Shown here: in pieces, positions 37,761 to 48,246 of the stretch
Numbering within the stretch: position 1 is the first letter of the stretch
How the letters are laid out: every line of letters starts with the position of its first letter
From: Mesorhizobium sophorae
GTDB taxonomy: Bacteria; Pseudomonadota; Alphaproteobacteria; Rhizobiales; Rhizobiaceae
Reading direction: 5' to 3'
Assembly: GCF_002270415.1 (NCBI RefSeq)
Contig: NZ_NNRI01000002.1
Span: forward strand, 38,311 to 102,310
DNA: 64,000 nucleotides
Program-made: the position numbers and the translations under genes
Notes under the pieces: model-generated
What the model was told of the DNA's origin: nothing
Seen by the model: only the letters and a program-made list of their open reading frames with translations
The model's database searches: none

Positions 37761-38882
37761 TCAATTCACATTGCGGACGAAACGACTGGCAAACTTCAGC
37801 AGCCACGTGACGAATACGACGATGATGATCAGGTACACCATCGCCAGCATGGTTCCGTAGCCGACATTCGAGCGGTCGCGATATTCGCGGTAGATGAAGC
37901 TCGATACCGAATCGGTGGCGCCGCCTGGGCCGCCCGACGTCACCGTGATGATGATGTCGGCGAGCTTCAACTTGAAGATGATGCGCAGGATCACTGCCGT
38001 CACCGACACCGGCAGCATCAGCGGGAAGGTGACCTGCCAGAAGGTCTGCCACGCATTCGCGCCGTCGACCCGAGCGGCTTCCAGAACCTCGCGCGACATG
38101 GCCTGCAGGCCGGCAAGCAGCATGATCATCATGAACGGGATGAAGGTCCAGGCATCCAGCACCATGATCGAGATACGCGCCGTGATCGGATCGGAGAAGA
38201 AGGCGGGATTTTCCCAGCCGAGATGGCGTGCCAGCGTCGCGGCCGGTCCGAACCGGTACTCCATCAGCGATTTGCCAATCATCCACGACACCGCGACCGG
38301 CGACAGCATCAGCGGCATCAGGAAGACGACGCGGAAGAATTTGCGGGCGCGGATCTGCGCGTTGAGCAACAGTGCCAGGCCAAAGGCAATCACATATTCG
38401 ACAGACACCGCCAGCACATAGAGGACCATGTTGAGCAGCGCGTTGCGGTAGTAGGGATCGCCCAGCATCTGCCAGAAATTGGCGAGCCCGTTGAACTTGC
38501 GGCCGCTGAAGGAACTGAGGTTCCAGTCGGTGAGCGCGATGTAGAAACCGAACAGCGTCGGGAAGATCACCATGGCAATGGTGAACAGCAGCGCCGGCAG
38601 CAGGAACAGGGCACGCTGTCCGTCCTCGCCGCGTGTCAGCACCCGGCCGATGCCGAGCGCCACGCCCCACAGCACATAGGCGTAGACGACCGGACGCCAG
38701 GTGTCGAAGCCGACAGTGTCGGCGTCGGTCTTGTACAGGATCTCCAGCGCGATCACCGCCAGCAGCCCGAGAGTTGCAGCAGCCATCAAAGCCCAGCCCA
38801 GGCGTTTGCGGCTCGGTGAAATCAGATCGTAAGGGGCGGCGTCCGCCGGCCACGCATTGGTGGGCAAAGTCTGGTTAGCCAC
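37761..38882 (-). CDS. Carbohydrate ABC transporter permease (MalF type)
   Basis: About 373 residues and eight transmembrane segments. The EAA loop reads REVLEAARVDGANAWQTFWQVTFPLMLP. The segment ALLFTIAMVIFPTLFGFYIALTDWNL is typical of MalF/UgpA-like permeases, preceded by two extra N-terminal helices (about residues 30-90). The GTG at 38882 is a tentative start; GTG 38960 would add 26 residues, and neither has a strong ribosome-binding site. Confidence 0.9.
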   Translation of the reverse strand: MANQTLPTNAWPADAAPYDLISPSRKRLGWALMAAATLGLLAVIALEILYKTDADTVGFDTWRPVVYAYVLWGVALGIGRVLTRGEDGQRALFLLPALLFTIAMVIFPTLFGFYIALTDWNLSSFSGRKFNGLANFWQMLGDPYYRNALLNMVLYVLAVSVEYVIAFGLALLLNAQIRARKFFRVVFLMPLMLSPVAVSWMIGKSLMEYRFGPAATLARHLGWENPAFFSDPITARISIMVLDAWTFIPFMMIMLLAGLQAMSREVLEAARVDGANAWQTFWQVTFPLMLPVSVTAVILRIIFKLKLADIIITVTSGGPGGATDSVSSFIYREYRDRSNVGYGTMLAMVYLIIIVVFVTWLLKFASRFVRNVN

Positions 38883-38972
38883 GCGTCCCGTCCGTTCACA
38901 GAAGGCCCTTTGCCGGCCGGTCAGGGTCCGGCGGCTTTGCGCCGCCGGACCCTGGTTCACTATAGTATCAGC

Positions 38973-40637
38973 CTACATGCCGAGCGAGGCCTTGTAGAGC
39001 TTGATCTGCTTTTCGCGGCCGATCTGGTCGGTCAGCTTCTCCCAGGCCGCAGCAATGGCATCGGCGCCTTCCTGTGCCTTCATCTTGCCGGCGAAGGTGT
39101 TGGCCAGAATGTCCTCGGCAGCGCTGTAATACTGGAAGATGCCGGGGATGCGTGGCTCGATGGCCGCGTTCGGATGGTTGTAGCTGTCGGCTTCCGACTT
39201 GAGATAAGAGGTGATGAACGCCTCGTCGTAACCCGCCGCTACCCATTCCGGAATGTTGAAATGGCTATTGCGGTAAGGCTGGAAGCCCGACGGATACGCC
39301 GCGCACCAGAGTGACAGGTCCTTGCCGCCGAGATGGGCTGCGGCGGACCAGGCCGCCCTTTTCTTCTTTTCGTCACTGTCGACGCGGGCCATGACATAAA
39401 CGCCCCAGCCAAGATAGGCGCAGTTCGGCGAAAAGTTCGGGCCGCTGGCAAGTTTGTCCCACTTACCGGTCTTTGAATTGTAGACGTCGTCCGAGCCGGG
39501 CAGGATCGAGAAGCCGACCGTCTCGCCGATGACCGAGGAATCGTTGGTCTTGGCGTTGGAGCCGATGTCGCCCCACCACGGGATCATCGAGCCGGTGCCA
39601 GCGAGGAATTGGCTGAAACCAGTCGTGTTGGGATCGGCGTTGATCTGGTCCGCCGGTTCGAAAGGCAGCGCGTCGATCACGTCCTGGATAGCGCGCACCC
39701 AGGCTGGATTGTTAATGCGTGGCTTCATTGTGTCGGCGTCGAACAGCCAGGCCTTGTCATCGGGATGCTTGGCATAGGCGGTGGCGCGGCTGCCCAGGAA
39801 ATAGAAGCCGAAGCCACCCCACGGCTTGGGCGCGTCGAGATAGCCATAGACGTCCTGACCCTTGAATTTCTGGCCCTTGAGGAACTTGGTCACCGCCTGC
39901 ACCTGCTGCCAGGTGGTCGGCACGCCCCACGGTGTTGAATTGCCCGCAGCTTTCCAGGCATCGGCGAGATCCTTGTCGGAGAAGACGTCGGTGCGGTAGT
40001 TGAAGTTGTGCGCGTCGCCGTCGACGGTCACGCGGTACTGCTTGCCATCCCAGGTGCCGACAGGTGGCTTCAGATAGTTGACGAGATCGTCCATATCGAT
40101 CTGCTTCTTGACCCAGTCCGGCATCTCGGAGGCCAAACCCTTGCCGCAGACGTCGCCTTCGAACGGCGCGCCCATCTCGATGACGTCAAAGTCGACGGTA
40201 CCGGTGGCGATCGATTGCTGCAGACGGGCGCCATAGTCGGCCTGTGCCAGGTCGATCCAGGTGAACTTGGCTCCTGTATAGTCTTCCCACGCCTTCAGGA
40301 AACCGCGGTACAGCACATTGTGCAGGTTCTGGTTGTTGAGACCCATGAAGGTGAGCTGGACACCGGCAAACTCGCCTTGCTTGACGCTGGCCTTGGTAGC
40401 GCCAAGGCACATCTCGCCGACCTTCTGGAAATCGGCGTCGGTTGGCTGACCCTTGCCGACGCCCGGGACCTGCAGGATTTGCGCGCGCAGATCATCGGCG
40501 GCGGATGCTGGACGCGTCAATGCGCCGAGGCCGGCGCCGGATGCCGCCGAGAGGGCGGCCATACCGGCCGCGCCCTTCAAGATATCACGCCTTGTGGCGC
40601 CGGCACGGACCAGTTTTTCGTAAAGACCTGTTCTCAT
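38973..40637 (-). CDS. Extracellular sugar-binding protein with Tat signal
   Basis: A 554-residue family 1 solute-binding protein. The N-terminus carries a twin-arginine signal, ATRRDILKGAAGMAALSAASGAG with cleavage around PASAADD, suggesting export of a folded protein. The body has the usual lobe motifs (VDFDVIEMGAPFEG, KQYRVTVDGDAHNFNYRTDV, VWNNPAW-like hinge). At over 500 residues it is long for the family. GGAGGA precedes the ATG. First gene of the import operon, divergent from the ATPase gene. Confidence 0.9.
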   Translation of the reverse strand: MRTGLYEKLVRAGATRRDILKGAAGMAALSAASGAGLGALTRPASAADDLRAQILQVPGVGKGQPTDADFQKVGEMCLGATKASVKQGEFAGVQLTFMGLNNQNLHNVLYRGFLKAWEDYTGAKFTWIDLAQADYGARLQQSIATGTVDFDVIEMGAPFEGDVCGKGLASEMPDWVKKQIDMDDLVNYLKPPVGTWDGKQYRVTVDGDAHNFNYRTDVFSDKDLADAWKAAGNSTPWGVPTTWQQVQAVTKFLKGQKFKGQDVYGYLDAPKPWGGFGFYFLGSRATAYAKHPDDKAWLFDADTMKPRINNPAWVRAIQDVIDALPFEPADQINADPNTTGFSQFLAGTGSMIPWWGDIGSNAKTNDSSVIGETVGFSILPGSDDVYNSKTGKWDKLASGPNFSPNCAYLGWGVYVMARVDSDEKKKRAAWSAAAHLGGKDLSLWCAAYPSGFQPYRNSHFNIPEWVAAGYDEAFITSYLKSEADSYNHPNAAIEPRIPGIFQYYSAAEDILANTFAGKMKAQEGADAIAAAWEKLTDQIGREKQIKLYKASLGM

Positions 40638-40924
40638 CGACTATTCCTCCCAGAAATCAGTGTGAATGGGTGTGGCCATTCTGTCGGACGCTGGAGCACC
40701 AGCGATACGCCCGGCTCGGAAACGAATTGGCAGGACCCCACCCTGCGTCGATTGAATCTCCGATTGCGGATCTGGTTCCGACTTTGGACCAGCACTCGTC
40801 ACTATTCTCACAACCAAACGCCGTGTCAACGAGGGCAGGTTTTTATCTATAAGAGACTGACTTGCCCTGACCGATTGCGTTGGTTAGCTTCTGCGCCTAC
40901 GGCAGTGGAGCCGATGGGGGAGAT

Positions 40925-41983
<1,059 letters not shown>

Positions 41984-42010
41984 TCTCCAACCGACTTCAC
42001 GAGGAATACC

Positions 42011-42463
42011 ATGCTCAAAGGGATCAATCCGTTGCTCAATGCCGACGTGCTGCAGGCATTGCGGGCGATGGGCCATGGCGATGATTTGATCATCGCCGAC
42101 ACCAATTTTCCGGCCGATTCGGTGGCGCGCCAGACGGCGCTCGGCCGCCTGCTGCGCATCGATGCGCCGGCCGCCGACGTGGCCAAGGCCGTGCTGTCGC
42201 TCTACCCGCTGGACACGTTCGTCGACGATGCCGCGGCGCGCATGGAGATCGTCGGCAAGCCCGACGAGATCCCGCCCGTGCAGGAGGAAGTGCAGAAGGA
42301 AATCGACAAGGCCGAAGGCAAATCGTGGCCGATGATCGCGGTCGAGCGCTACGCTTTCTACGAGCGCGCCAAGCAGGCCTATTGCGTCATCCAGACCGGT
42401 GAGCGCCGCTTCTATGGCTGCTTCGCCTTCCGCAAGGGCGTTGTGCCGCCGGATGCGGAGTAG
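42011..42463 (+). CDS. RbsD/FucU family sugar mutarotase
   Basis: A 150-residue protein: MLKGINPLLNADVLQALRAMGHGD with the catalytic His, IIADTNFPADSVA and the C-terminal RRFYGCFAFRKGVV. RbsD/FucU enzymes interconvert anomers of ribose or fucose. The ERYAFYERAKQAYCVIQTGE segment favours FucU. It lies between the ATPase and kinase genes, with GAGGA before the ATG. Confidence 0.92.
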   Translation: MLKGINPLLNADVLQALRAMGHGDDLIIADTNFPADSVARQTALGRLLRIDAPAADVAKAVLSLYPLDTFVDDAAARMEIVGKPDEIPPVQEEVQKEIDKAEGKSWPMIAVERYAFYERAKQAYCVIQTGERRFYGCFAFRKGVVPPDAE

Positions 42464-42467
42464 CGGC

Positions 42468-43400
42468 ATGGTCTCGGGCAAGCCTGTCGTCATCCTTGGT
42501 GTGTTCGTCGCCGACACCGCCTACCGCGCCGACCGCCAGCCACGCATGGGCGAGACGATCCTCGGCAACTCGTTCAAGCTGGGGCCGGGCGGCAAGGGCT
42601 CGAACCAGGCGGTCGCCGCCGGCAAGCTCGGCGCCGACGTCACCTTCCTCACCCGCCTCGGCGTCGATCCGTTCGCCGACATGGCGAGGCAGACCTGGGC
42701 CGGCGCGGGCGTCAAGGATGCCGTGATCGACACGCCGGAAAGCTACACCGGCGCTGCCTACATCTTCGTCGAGGAGACGACCGGCAGCAACGCCATCATC
42801 GTCAGTCCCGGCGCGGCGATGCTGATTTCGCCGGCCGATATCGAAGCCAATGCCACGCTGATCAGCAGCGCCGGCGTCTTCGTCACCCAGCTCGAACAAC
42901 CGATCGATGCCGCGCTGCGGGCGCTGGAGATCGCGCGCGGGGCAGGGGTGACGACCATCCTCAACCCGGCCCCGGCGGCAAAACTTCCCGACCGCATCTA
43001 CACGCTGTGCGACTATCTTACGCCCAACGAGACGGAGACGGAGGAATTGACCGGGATGAAGGTCTCCTCGATCGATGAGGCGCGCGCCGCCGCCGCAAGC
43101 CTGATCGAAAAGGGCGTCGGCACGGTCATCGTCACGCTCGGTGACAAGGGCGCGCTTTTGCACTCCAAGAACCGCTCCGAGCATGTTCCCGCCGTTAGTG
43201 CGGGGCCGGTTGTCGAGACCACGGGGGCGGGCGACGCCTTCAACGGTGGCCTCGCCGCCGCGCTGTCGCGCGGTGTCGAGCCGCTGCAGGCGGTGCGTTT
43301 TGCCTGCGCCGTCGCCGGAATTTCCGTGACGCGACCGGGCACCGCGCCGTCCATGCCGACGCTGCAGGAGGTCGAGGCGCTGCTGGCGCAGGCGACCTGA
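42468..43400 (+). CDS. PfkB family sugar kinase (ribokinase-like)
   Basis: A 310-residue ribokinase-type kinase. The N-terminal GPGGKGSNQAVAAGKLG binds sugar, and the C-terminal TTGAGDAFNGGLAAALS holds the catalytic Asp and anion hole. PVVILGVFVADTAYRADRQPR at the start differs a little from classic RbsK, so the sugar may not be ribose. It starts four bases after the mutarotase stop. It would phosphorylate the imported sugar. Confidence 0.92.
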   Translation: MVSGKPVVILGVFVADTAYRADRQPRMGETILGNSFKLGPGGKGSNQAVAAGKLGADVTFLTRLGVDPFADMARQTWAGAGVKDAVIDTPESYTGAAYIFVEETTGSNAIIVSPGAAMLISPADIEANATLISSAGVFVTQLEQPIDAALRALEIARGAGVTTILNPAPAAKLPDRIYTLCDYLTPNETETEELTGMKVSSIDEARAAAASLIEKGVGTVIVTLGDKGALLHSKNRSEHVPAVSAGPVVETTGAGDAFNGGLAAALSRGVEPLQAVRFACAVAGISVTRPGTAPSMPTLQEVEALLAQAT

Positions 43401-43494
43401 TAGCCTTGTGTCGGCGACCGTCTGGGTTCAACCCTTGTCCGGTGACGATCATTTACAGCCGAGATCGCGTGACTGTGCGGTAGAATCTATCCGG

Positions 43495-46400
43495 CTAAAT
43501 CACCACGAAATCGGCGTTGGTGAGCGCTAGGTTTGCGGCCAGCGTGGCGAAATGGGTTGAGCCGCCAGCGGCACTGCCGTTGCTGTCATAGTAGAGCCAG
43601 CCGGTATCCGTCTCATAGATGATGTGGTCGTTGCCGTCGGCGGCAAGGCCAGTTGTGTTCTTGACGAACTGGTCGGCGGTCAGCGTGCCGTTGCCCCCAA
43701 GTGCGGCAAAGATCGCATTGTCGAGGTGGATGGTGTCTTCGACCGCTGAGAAGTCGGTGATGTGGTCGACATTGGTCGAGGCGTTCAGCGCCGTGGTGAA
43801 GACGAAACTGTCGTTGCCGGTGCTGCCGGAGAGCGTGTCATTGCCGAGCAGGCCGTTGATGACGTTGTTGCCGGAATTGCCGGTGATGATGTTGGCGGTC
43901 GAGTTGCCGGTGCCGTTGATCGAGGCCGCGCTGCGCAGTGCCAGGTTCTCGAGCTCCTGTCCCGACAGGTTGAACGAGACGAAGGCCTGGACATTGTCGG
44001 TGCCCTCGCCGTTGAGCTCGACGACATGGTCTCCGGCATTGTCGACATAGTAGGTGTCGTTGCCAATACCGCCCTGCATGGTGTCGGCGCCCGCCTTGCC
44101 ATCCAGTGTGTCGTTGCCGCCCAGGCCGGTGAGCGTGTTGACGCCCGAATTGCCGTTCATCGCGTTGGCCAGGCTGTTGCCGGTGGCGTTGATCGAGGCG
44201 GCACCGAGCAGCGTGACGTTCTCTATATTGCCCGTGAAGTGGTTGCCATCACTGAGGTTGATCGAGATGTGGCCGTTGACGGTATCGGTGCCGTTGGCGC
44301 CGGCGGTGCTTTCACTGACGACATCGCCGGCATTGTCGACGAAGTAGGTGTCGTCGCCCTGCGCTCCGCTCATCGTGTCGGCGCCGCCTTTGCCGTCCAG
44401 CAAATTGTCGCCGGAATTGCCGGTCAGCACGTTGGCCAGGCTGTTGCCAGTGGCGTCGATCGAGGCCGCGCTGCGCAGCGCGACGTTCTCGATATTGCCA
44501 GTGAAGTGATTGCCATCGCCAAGGTTGATCGAGATATAGCCATTGACGGTATCGGTGCCGTCGGCACCGGCGGTGCTCTCACTGACGATGTCGCCGGCAT
44601 TATCGACGTAGTATGAGTCGCTGCCCTGTGCGCCGGTCATGATATCGGCACCGATGCCGCCATCCAGAATATTGGCAACATCGTTGCCGTAGAGCTGGTC
44701 CGCATGGCTCGATCCGGTCAGGTTTTCGATGAGGGTATAGCTGTCGCCGTTGGCGTCGCCGGTATTGACCTTGTGATTTGAGAGGTTCGCAATGACGCCT
44801 GCGGCCGCACTTGCATAAGAGGCCGTATCGGAACCGTCGCCACCATTCAGATTGTCCTCGCCGCCTCCGCCGATCAGCACGTCGTTGCCGAGGTCGCCAC
44901 TAATGGTATCGGCGTGGGACGACCCGGTAATCGTATTGGCAAGGCCATTGCCAACGATGGCGATTTGGTCAGTAAGATCTGCCCAGTTGGTGAAAGTTGC
45001 GGTCGAAAGGCTGAAATTCGACGCTGTCGCATCGAGGTCTATGTGAAGACCATCCGTGAAGCCCGACCCTATATATGTGCCTCCCAGGGCGGCTGACTGA
45101 TCGAGCAGATGCAACGTCGTTCCGCCGAAGCTGACGGTGCCGACATTCGCCAATGCCTGTACCGACGCGCTGTTTCCCGACAGCCCGCCGAGAGCGAAAG
45201 TGGCCCCTGCGGAAATGGCCAGTCCGGATGAATCGGCAATCGAACCCGACCCGGACAGCACCAATGTTCCCGCCGCTATTGTAGTCTGGCCCGTGTAGGT
45301 GTTCAGGCCTGACAGAACCTGCGTTCCCGCGCCGCTTTTTATCAGGTTGAGCTCGCCAAATACCGCCGAGCCGTTCGAGATCACGCCTGCAAACTCCCTC
45401 ACGTCGTCAAGGCTTATACTCGTCGTCAAGGTGGCCGTGGTAACAGTATCGGCCCGGACTTCGCCGCTGCCGGTCAGTCCGGCGATGGTTTGGTCGAAAG
45501 TGCTAATATTGAGCGTCGCGCCAGCTTTTACGTCGACGACACTGGTGGCGCTGAAGGCGTGGTCGGCTCCCGCCCGTAATGTTCCGATCGCGACAGTGGT
45601 CGTGCCGGAGTAAGTATTGGCGCCTGACAATGTCAGGGTCCCGGTGCCGATCTTGTTTAACCCTGTATGGCTCAAGCTATTCGCGAAAACGCCCGAGAAG
45701 ATGGAGCTGCCGGCCTCATAGACGTCAGCGACAACATCGGAAAGGCCGTTGTTGGTGATCAAGCCCGCCCCGGTCAGATGGTTCAGTTCCAGATAGAAGC
45801 CATTGGCGTCGAGAACCGCTCCGGCCGCGATATTGGTGTTGGCCAGCCCGTTGGTGAAGGACGCGAACGCCTTGCCCGCTCTCAGCGTGCCGCCGTCAAT
45901 GGCAAGCGAGCCCGCATCATTGGCGGTGATGCTGCTTGAGCCAAAGTAAATCGTTCCCTTATCCGTCGCGCTGCCAAAATGCACGGTGGTCCCGGCGCCG
46001 CCGAGCGCCGCGAAGGTACCGGTCAACGAAAGTGACGTGCCCGTCTGTGCCCTGATTGATGTTGAAACGCCGGCGAGTTCGATCAGATCGTTGGCAAGCG
46101 TCGCGCCGCCTGTAGACCGGAACACGCTGTCGCCGGCGAACGTGATGTCTCCCGTTCCAAACGCAGCGGCGCCAAACGAAACTGTGCCTTGATTGATCTG
46201 CGTTCCGCCCGACCAGTTGTTGGTCGCATCAGACAGCTTCAGGGTGCCGAGGCCGGATTTGGTTAGGAGTCCCGTTCCAGTAATCTGCCCCTGAACGTCG
46301 AGGGTCGTGTTGCCTCCGGTCGTCGCGATCAACGTTGCCGCATTGAGCTGCAGCGTCAGCGACGACGCCAGCACGCTTGCCTGTAGATTGGAGGTCGACG

Positions 46401-46656
46401 TTACGCTGATGATCGCACCGCCCGCCTTGTTCATGATGAGCGAGCCGTGTTCGAGACTGTAATTCTCGATGGCGGAACTCGCCAGATTCAAGGTGCCGAC
46501 AGTGAACGGACCCTGAACCGCCAGGTCGATGTGATGCGTGAGGCTGACACCTAGATTGCTGAAATCCGCTGTAGCACCGATTGCGTCAGGCACGCCGCCA
46601 GTCCAAAATGAAGCGTTGGACCACGCGCCACCTGCAAGACCATTCCAAACCGACAT
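43495..46656 (-). CDS. Large RTX protein with autotransporter-associated beta-strand repeats
   Basis: A 1053-residue protein. The N-terminal half (about residues 1-530) has several autotransporter-associated strand repeats, such as GTLTLSGANTYSGTTTVAIG and GTQVLSGLNTYTGQTTIAAG. The C-terminal half (about 590-1053) has many RTX calcium-binding repeats (GGEDNLNGGDGSDTASY, TMSGAQGDDTYFVDNAGD) and ends hydrophobic, ...LTNADFVVI, as type I secretion signals do. No beta-barrel translocator is present, so export through a type I secretion system is the likely route. The ATG at 46656 has GGGGGT upstream. Its C-terminal half is closely related to that of the plus-strand RTX gene at 50512. Confidence 0.85.
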   Translation of the reverse strand: MSVWNGLAGGAWSNASFWTGGVPDAIGATADFSNLGVSLTHHIDLAVQGPFTVGTLNLASSAIENYSLEHGSLIMNKAGGAIISVTSTSNLQASVLASSLTLQLNAATLIATTGGNTTLDVQGQITGTGLLTKSGLGTLKLSDATNNWSGGTQINQGTVSFGAAAFGTGDITFAGDSVFRSTGGATLANDLIELAGVSTSIRAQTGTSLSLTGTFAALGGAGTTVHFGSATDKGTIYFGSSSITANDAGSLAIDGGTLRAGKAFASFTNGLANTNIAAGAVLDANGFYLELNHLTGAGLITNNGLSDVVADVYEAGSSIFSGVFANSLSHTGLNKIGTGTLTLSGANTYSGTTTVAIGTLRAGADHAFSATSVVDVKAGATLNISTFDQTIAGLTGSGEVRADTVTTATLTTSISLDDVREFAGVISNGSAVFGELNLIKSGAGTQVLSGLNTYTGQTTIAAGTLVLSGSGSIADSSGLAISAGATFALGGLSGNSASVQALANVGTVSFGGTTLHLLDQSAALGGTYIGSGFTDGLHIDLDATASNFSLSTATFTNWADLTDQIAIVGNGLANTITGSSHADTISGDLGNDVLIGGGGEDNLNGGDGSDTASYASAAAGVIANLSNHKVNTGDANGDSYTLIENLTGSSHADQLYGNDVANILDGGIGADIMTGAQGSDSYYVDNAGDIVSESTAGADGTDTVNGYISINLGDGNHFTGNIENVALRSAASIDATGNSLANVLTGNSGDNLLDGKGGADTMSGAQGDDTYFVDNAGDVVSESTAGANGTDTVNGHISINLSDGNHFTGNIENVTLLGAASINATGNSLANAMNGNSGVNTLTGLGGNDTLDGKAGADTMQGGIGNDTYYVDNAGDHVVELNGEGTDNVQAFVSFNLSGQELENLALRSAASINGTGNSTANIITGNSGNNVINGLLGNDTLSGSTGNDSFVFTTALNASTNVDHITDFSAVEDTIHLDNAIFAALGGNGTLTADQFVKNTTGLAADGNDHIIYETDTGWLYYDSNGSAAGGSTHFATLAANLALTNADFVVI

Positions 46657-46952
46657 GCTGACCCCCGTCAAAGCTGATTCTCAATTGAAGCAGACGTTTT
46701 CCTGAGTCCTTGCGCCTGGACGCAGTCTTGGAATCCGACGCTACTCAGTGCCAGGGCGCCTTGAATTGACGCGCTCTGGAACCTGCCTTGTGCGGCCCAC
46801 TAGGCCTGGCGTGTTGCAATGTCGTCACCCGAAAGAATGAGGTCTCAGAAATCCTTCGGCTTGCGTTGAGCTTTTCAGGGCCATGCTGGTATAGGCAGGG
46901 CGTGCGGTATCCCTGACTGACAAAAAGGGAAGGCTCTGTTGGGCAGGGGCAA

Positions 46953-48113
46953 ATGTACAGGCTGAGCAACGAGTTGCTTTCGTCGATCATCGGCGACATC
47001 TACGATAGCGCACTCAATTCGGAGCTCTGGACCGTCGTCATGGTCCGGCTCACGGAGGCCGTGGACGCCGCCTATTCAACCATCGCGCTGGCTGATCCCG
47101 GCGATCAGTATGGCCGTTTCGCGGCCCAATCGCCCTGGGATGCGGAGCAAATGCGGGTTCTGCAGCAGGACTATGGCTTCGAGGACATTCCAGGTCTGAA
47201 GGCCGTGGTCGTCGGCGACATCGACACACCGTTATCGACATTGTCGAGCATGACTGAAGCCGAACTTCAGCAGTCACCTTTCTACCGGAACTGGGCTGGC
47301 CCGCAGGGATTGCGCGAGGGCTGCATAACCAAATTCGTGCACACCTCGGATCGGATCGGCCTCGTGAGCTTCACGACACGCGCGAGCAGGGGTGCCGTCA
47401 CTGCGGAGGAGCAGCGCTTTATGGCGTTGCTTTCTCCTCATTTGCGCCGCGCTTCCCTGATCGGCGACCTGCTCGATCAGGCGCGCGTGACCGCCAGTCT
47501 CTATCGCGCGACGCTGGACAATCTTGCAACCGCCGTCGTTCTTACAAAAGCGGATGGCGCGATCCTTTATGCGAACGGCCGTGCCGAGGCGATGCTCTCG
47601 ACGCAGCAGCCCATCTTTTCCAGAAACGGCATCCTCCAGGCACAAAATCCGATAACGGGCCGCGCCCTGCTGGAAGCGATATCGGGAGCCGCTCATGCCG
47701 ATGCCTCGCTTGGCGCGCGCGGCATCGGCTTGCCCTTGTCCGCGGCCAGCCAGCCCCCAGCGGTTGCCTATGTGTTGCCACTGACCGAGGGGACCGCGCG
47801 CGCGGCTTTCCGTCCCGCATGCGCCGCCGTCTTCATCTCGGCGACAACCTCGGCCGCGCCGCCCTCAGAGGCGGTGCTGACGACACTGTTCGATCTCACG
47901 CCGGCGGAAGTGCGGGTTTTGCTGGCCGTGGGTGGCGGACTGACCACGCAGAAGAGTGCGCTGTCGCTCGGGGTCGGTGAGAACACGATCAAGACCCACC
48001 TTGGCCGCATCTATGCCAAGACCAACACGACGCGGCAGGCGGAACTCGTCAAGCTAGTCTCCGATATTGGTGTGCCGCTCAGTCCGAGTGCCGTCCCATT
48101 GAACATCGCATGA
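46953..48113 (+). CDS. LuxR-family transcriptional regulator
   Basis: A 386-residue regulator. The C-terminal LuxR helix-turn-helix is clear: FDLTPAEVRVLLAVGGG, TTQKSALSLGVGENTIKTHLGRIYAKTNTTRQAELVKLV. The N-terminal ~300 residues contain a PAS-like region (about 185-290: ATLDNLATAVVLTKADGAILYANGRA) rather than an acyl-homoserine-lactone domain, so an autoinducer role is not suggested. It is divergent from one RTX gene (296 bp between the chosen starts) and may control the adjacent secreted proteins. Confidence 0.87.
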   Translation: MYRLSNELLSSIIGDIYDSALNSELWTVVMVRLTEAVDAAYSTIALADPGDQYGRFAAQSPWDAEQMRVLQQDYGFEDIPGLKAVVVGDIDTPLSTLSSMTEAELQQSPFYRNWAGPQGLREGCITKFVHTSDRIGLVSFTTRASRGAVTAEEQRFMALLSPHLRRASLIGDLLDQARVTASLYRATLDNLATAVVLTKADGAILYANGRAEAMLSTQQPIFSRNGILQAQNPITGRALLEAISGAAHADASLGARGIGLPLSAASQPPAVAYVLPLTEGTARAAFRPACAAVFISATTSAAPPSEAVLTTLFDLTPAEVRVLLAVGGGLTTQKSALSLGVGENTIKTHLGRIYAKTNTTRQAELVKLVSDIGVPLSPSAVPLNIA

Positions 48114-48246
48114 CGGTTGGCGATAACGCGCCCGCCGCTGCCTCGGGCGCCGCCTTCATCGGTGCTCTGCTGGCCAAGGGGTAATGATCACCTTGGCGGC
48201 CGGATCGCCGATGCCGCCAACCAAGCTGAGTTCAAGACTTTGAGCC

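Noticed and set aside
36838..38853. Single 671-codon minus-strand frame spanning two permeases
   Set aside because: Only the last 305 codons are a permease; the upstream part is another frame of the MalF-type gene.
46953..48113. Quorum-sensing LuxR (autoinducer receptor)
   Set aside because: Has the LuxR DNA-binding domain, but the N-terminus lacks the acyl-homoserine-lactone domain pattern and no luxI-type gene is adjacent.
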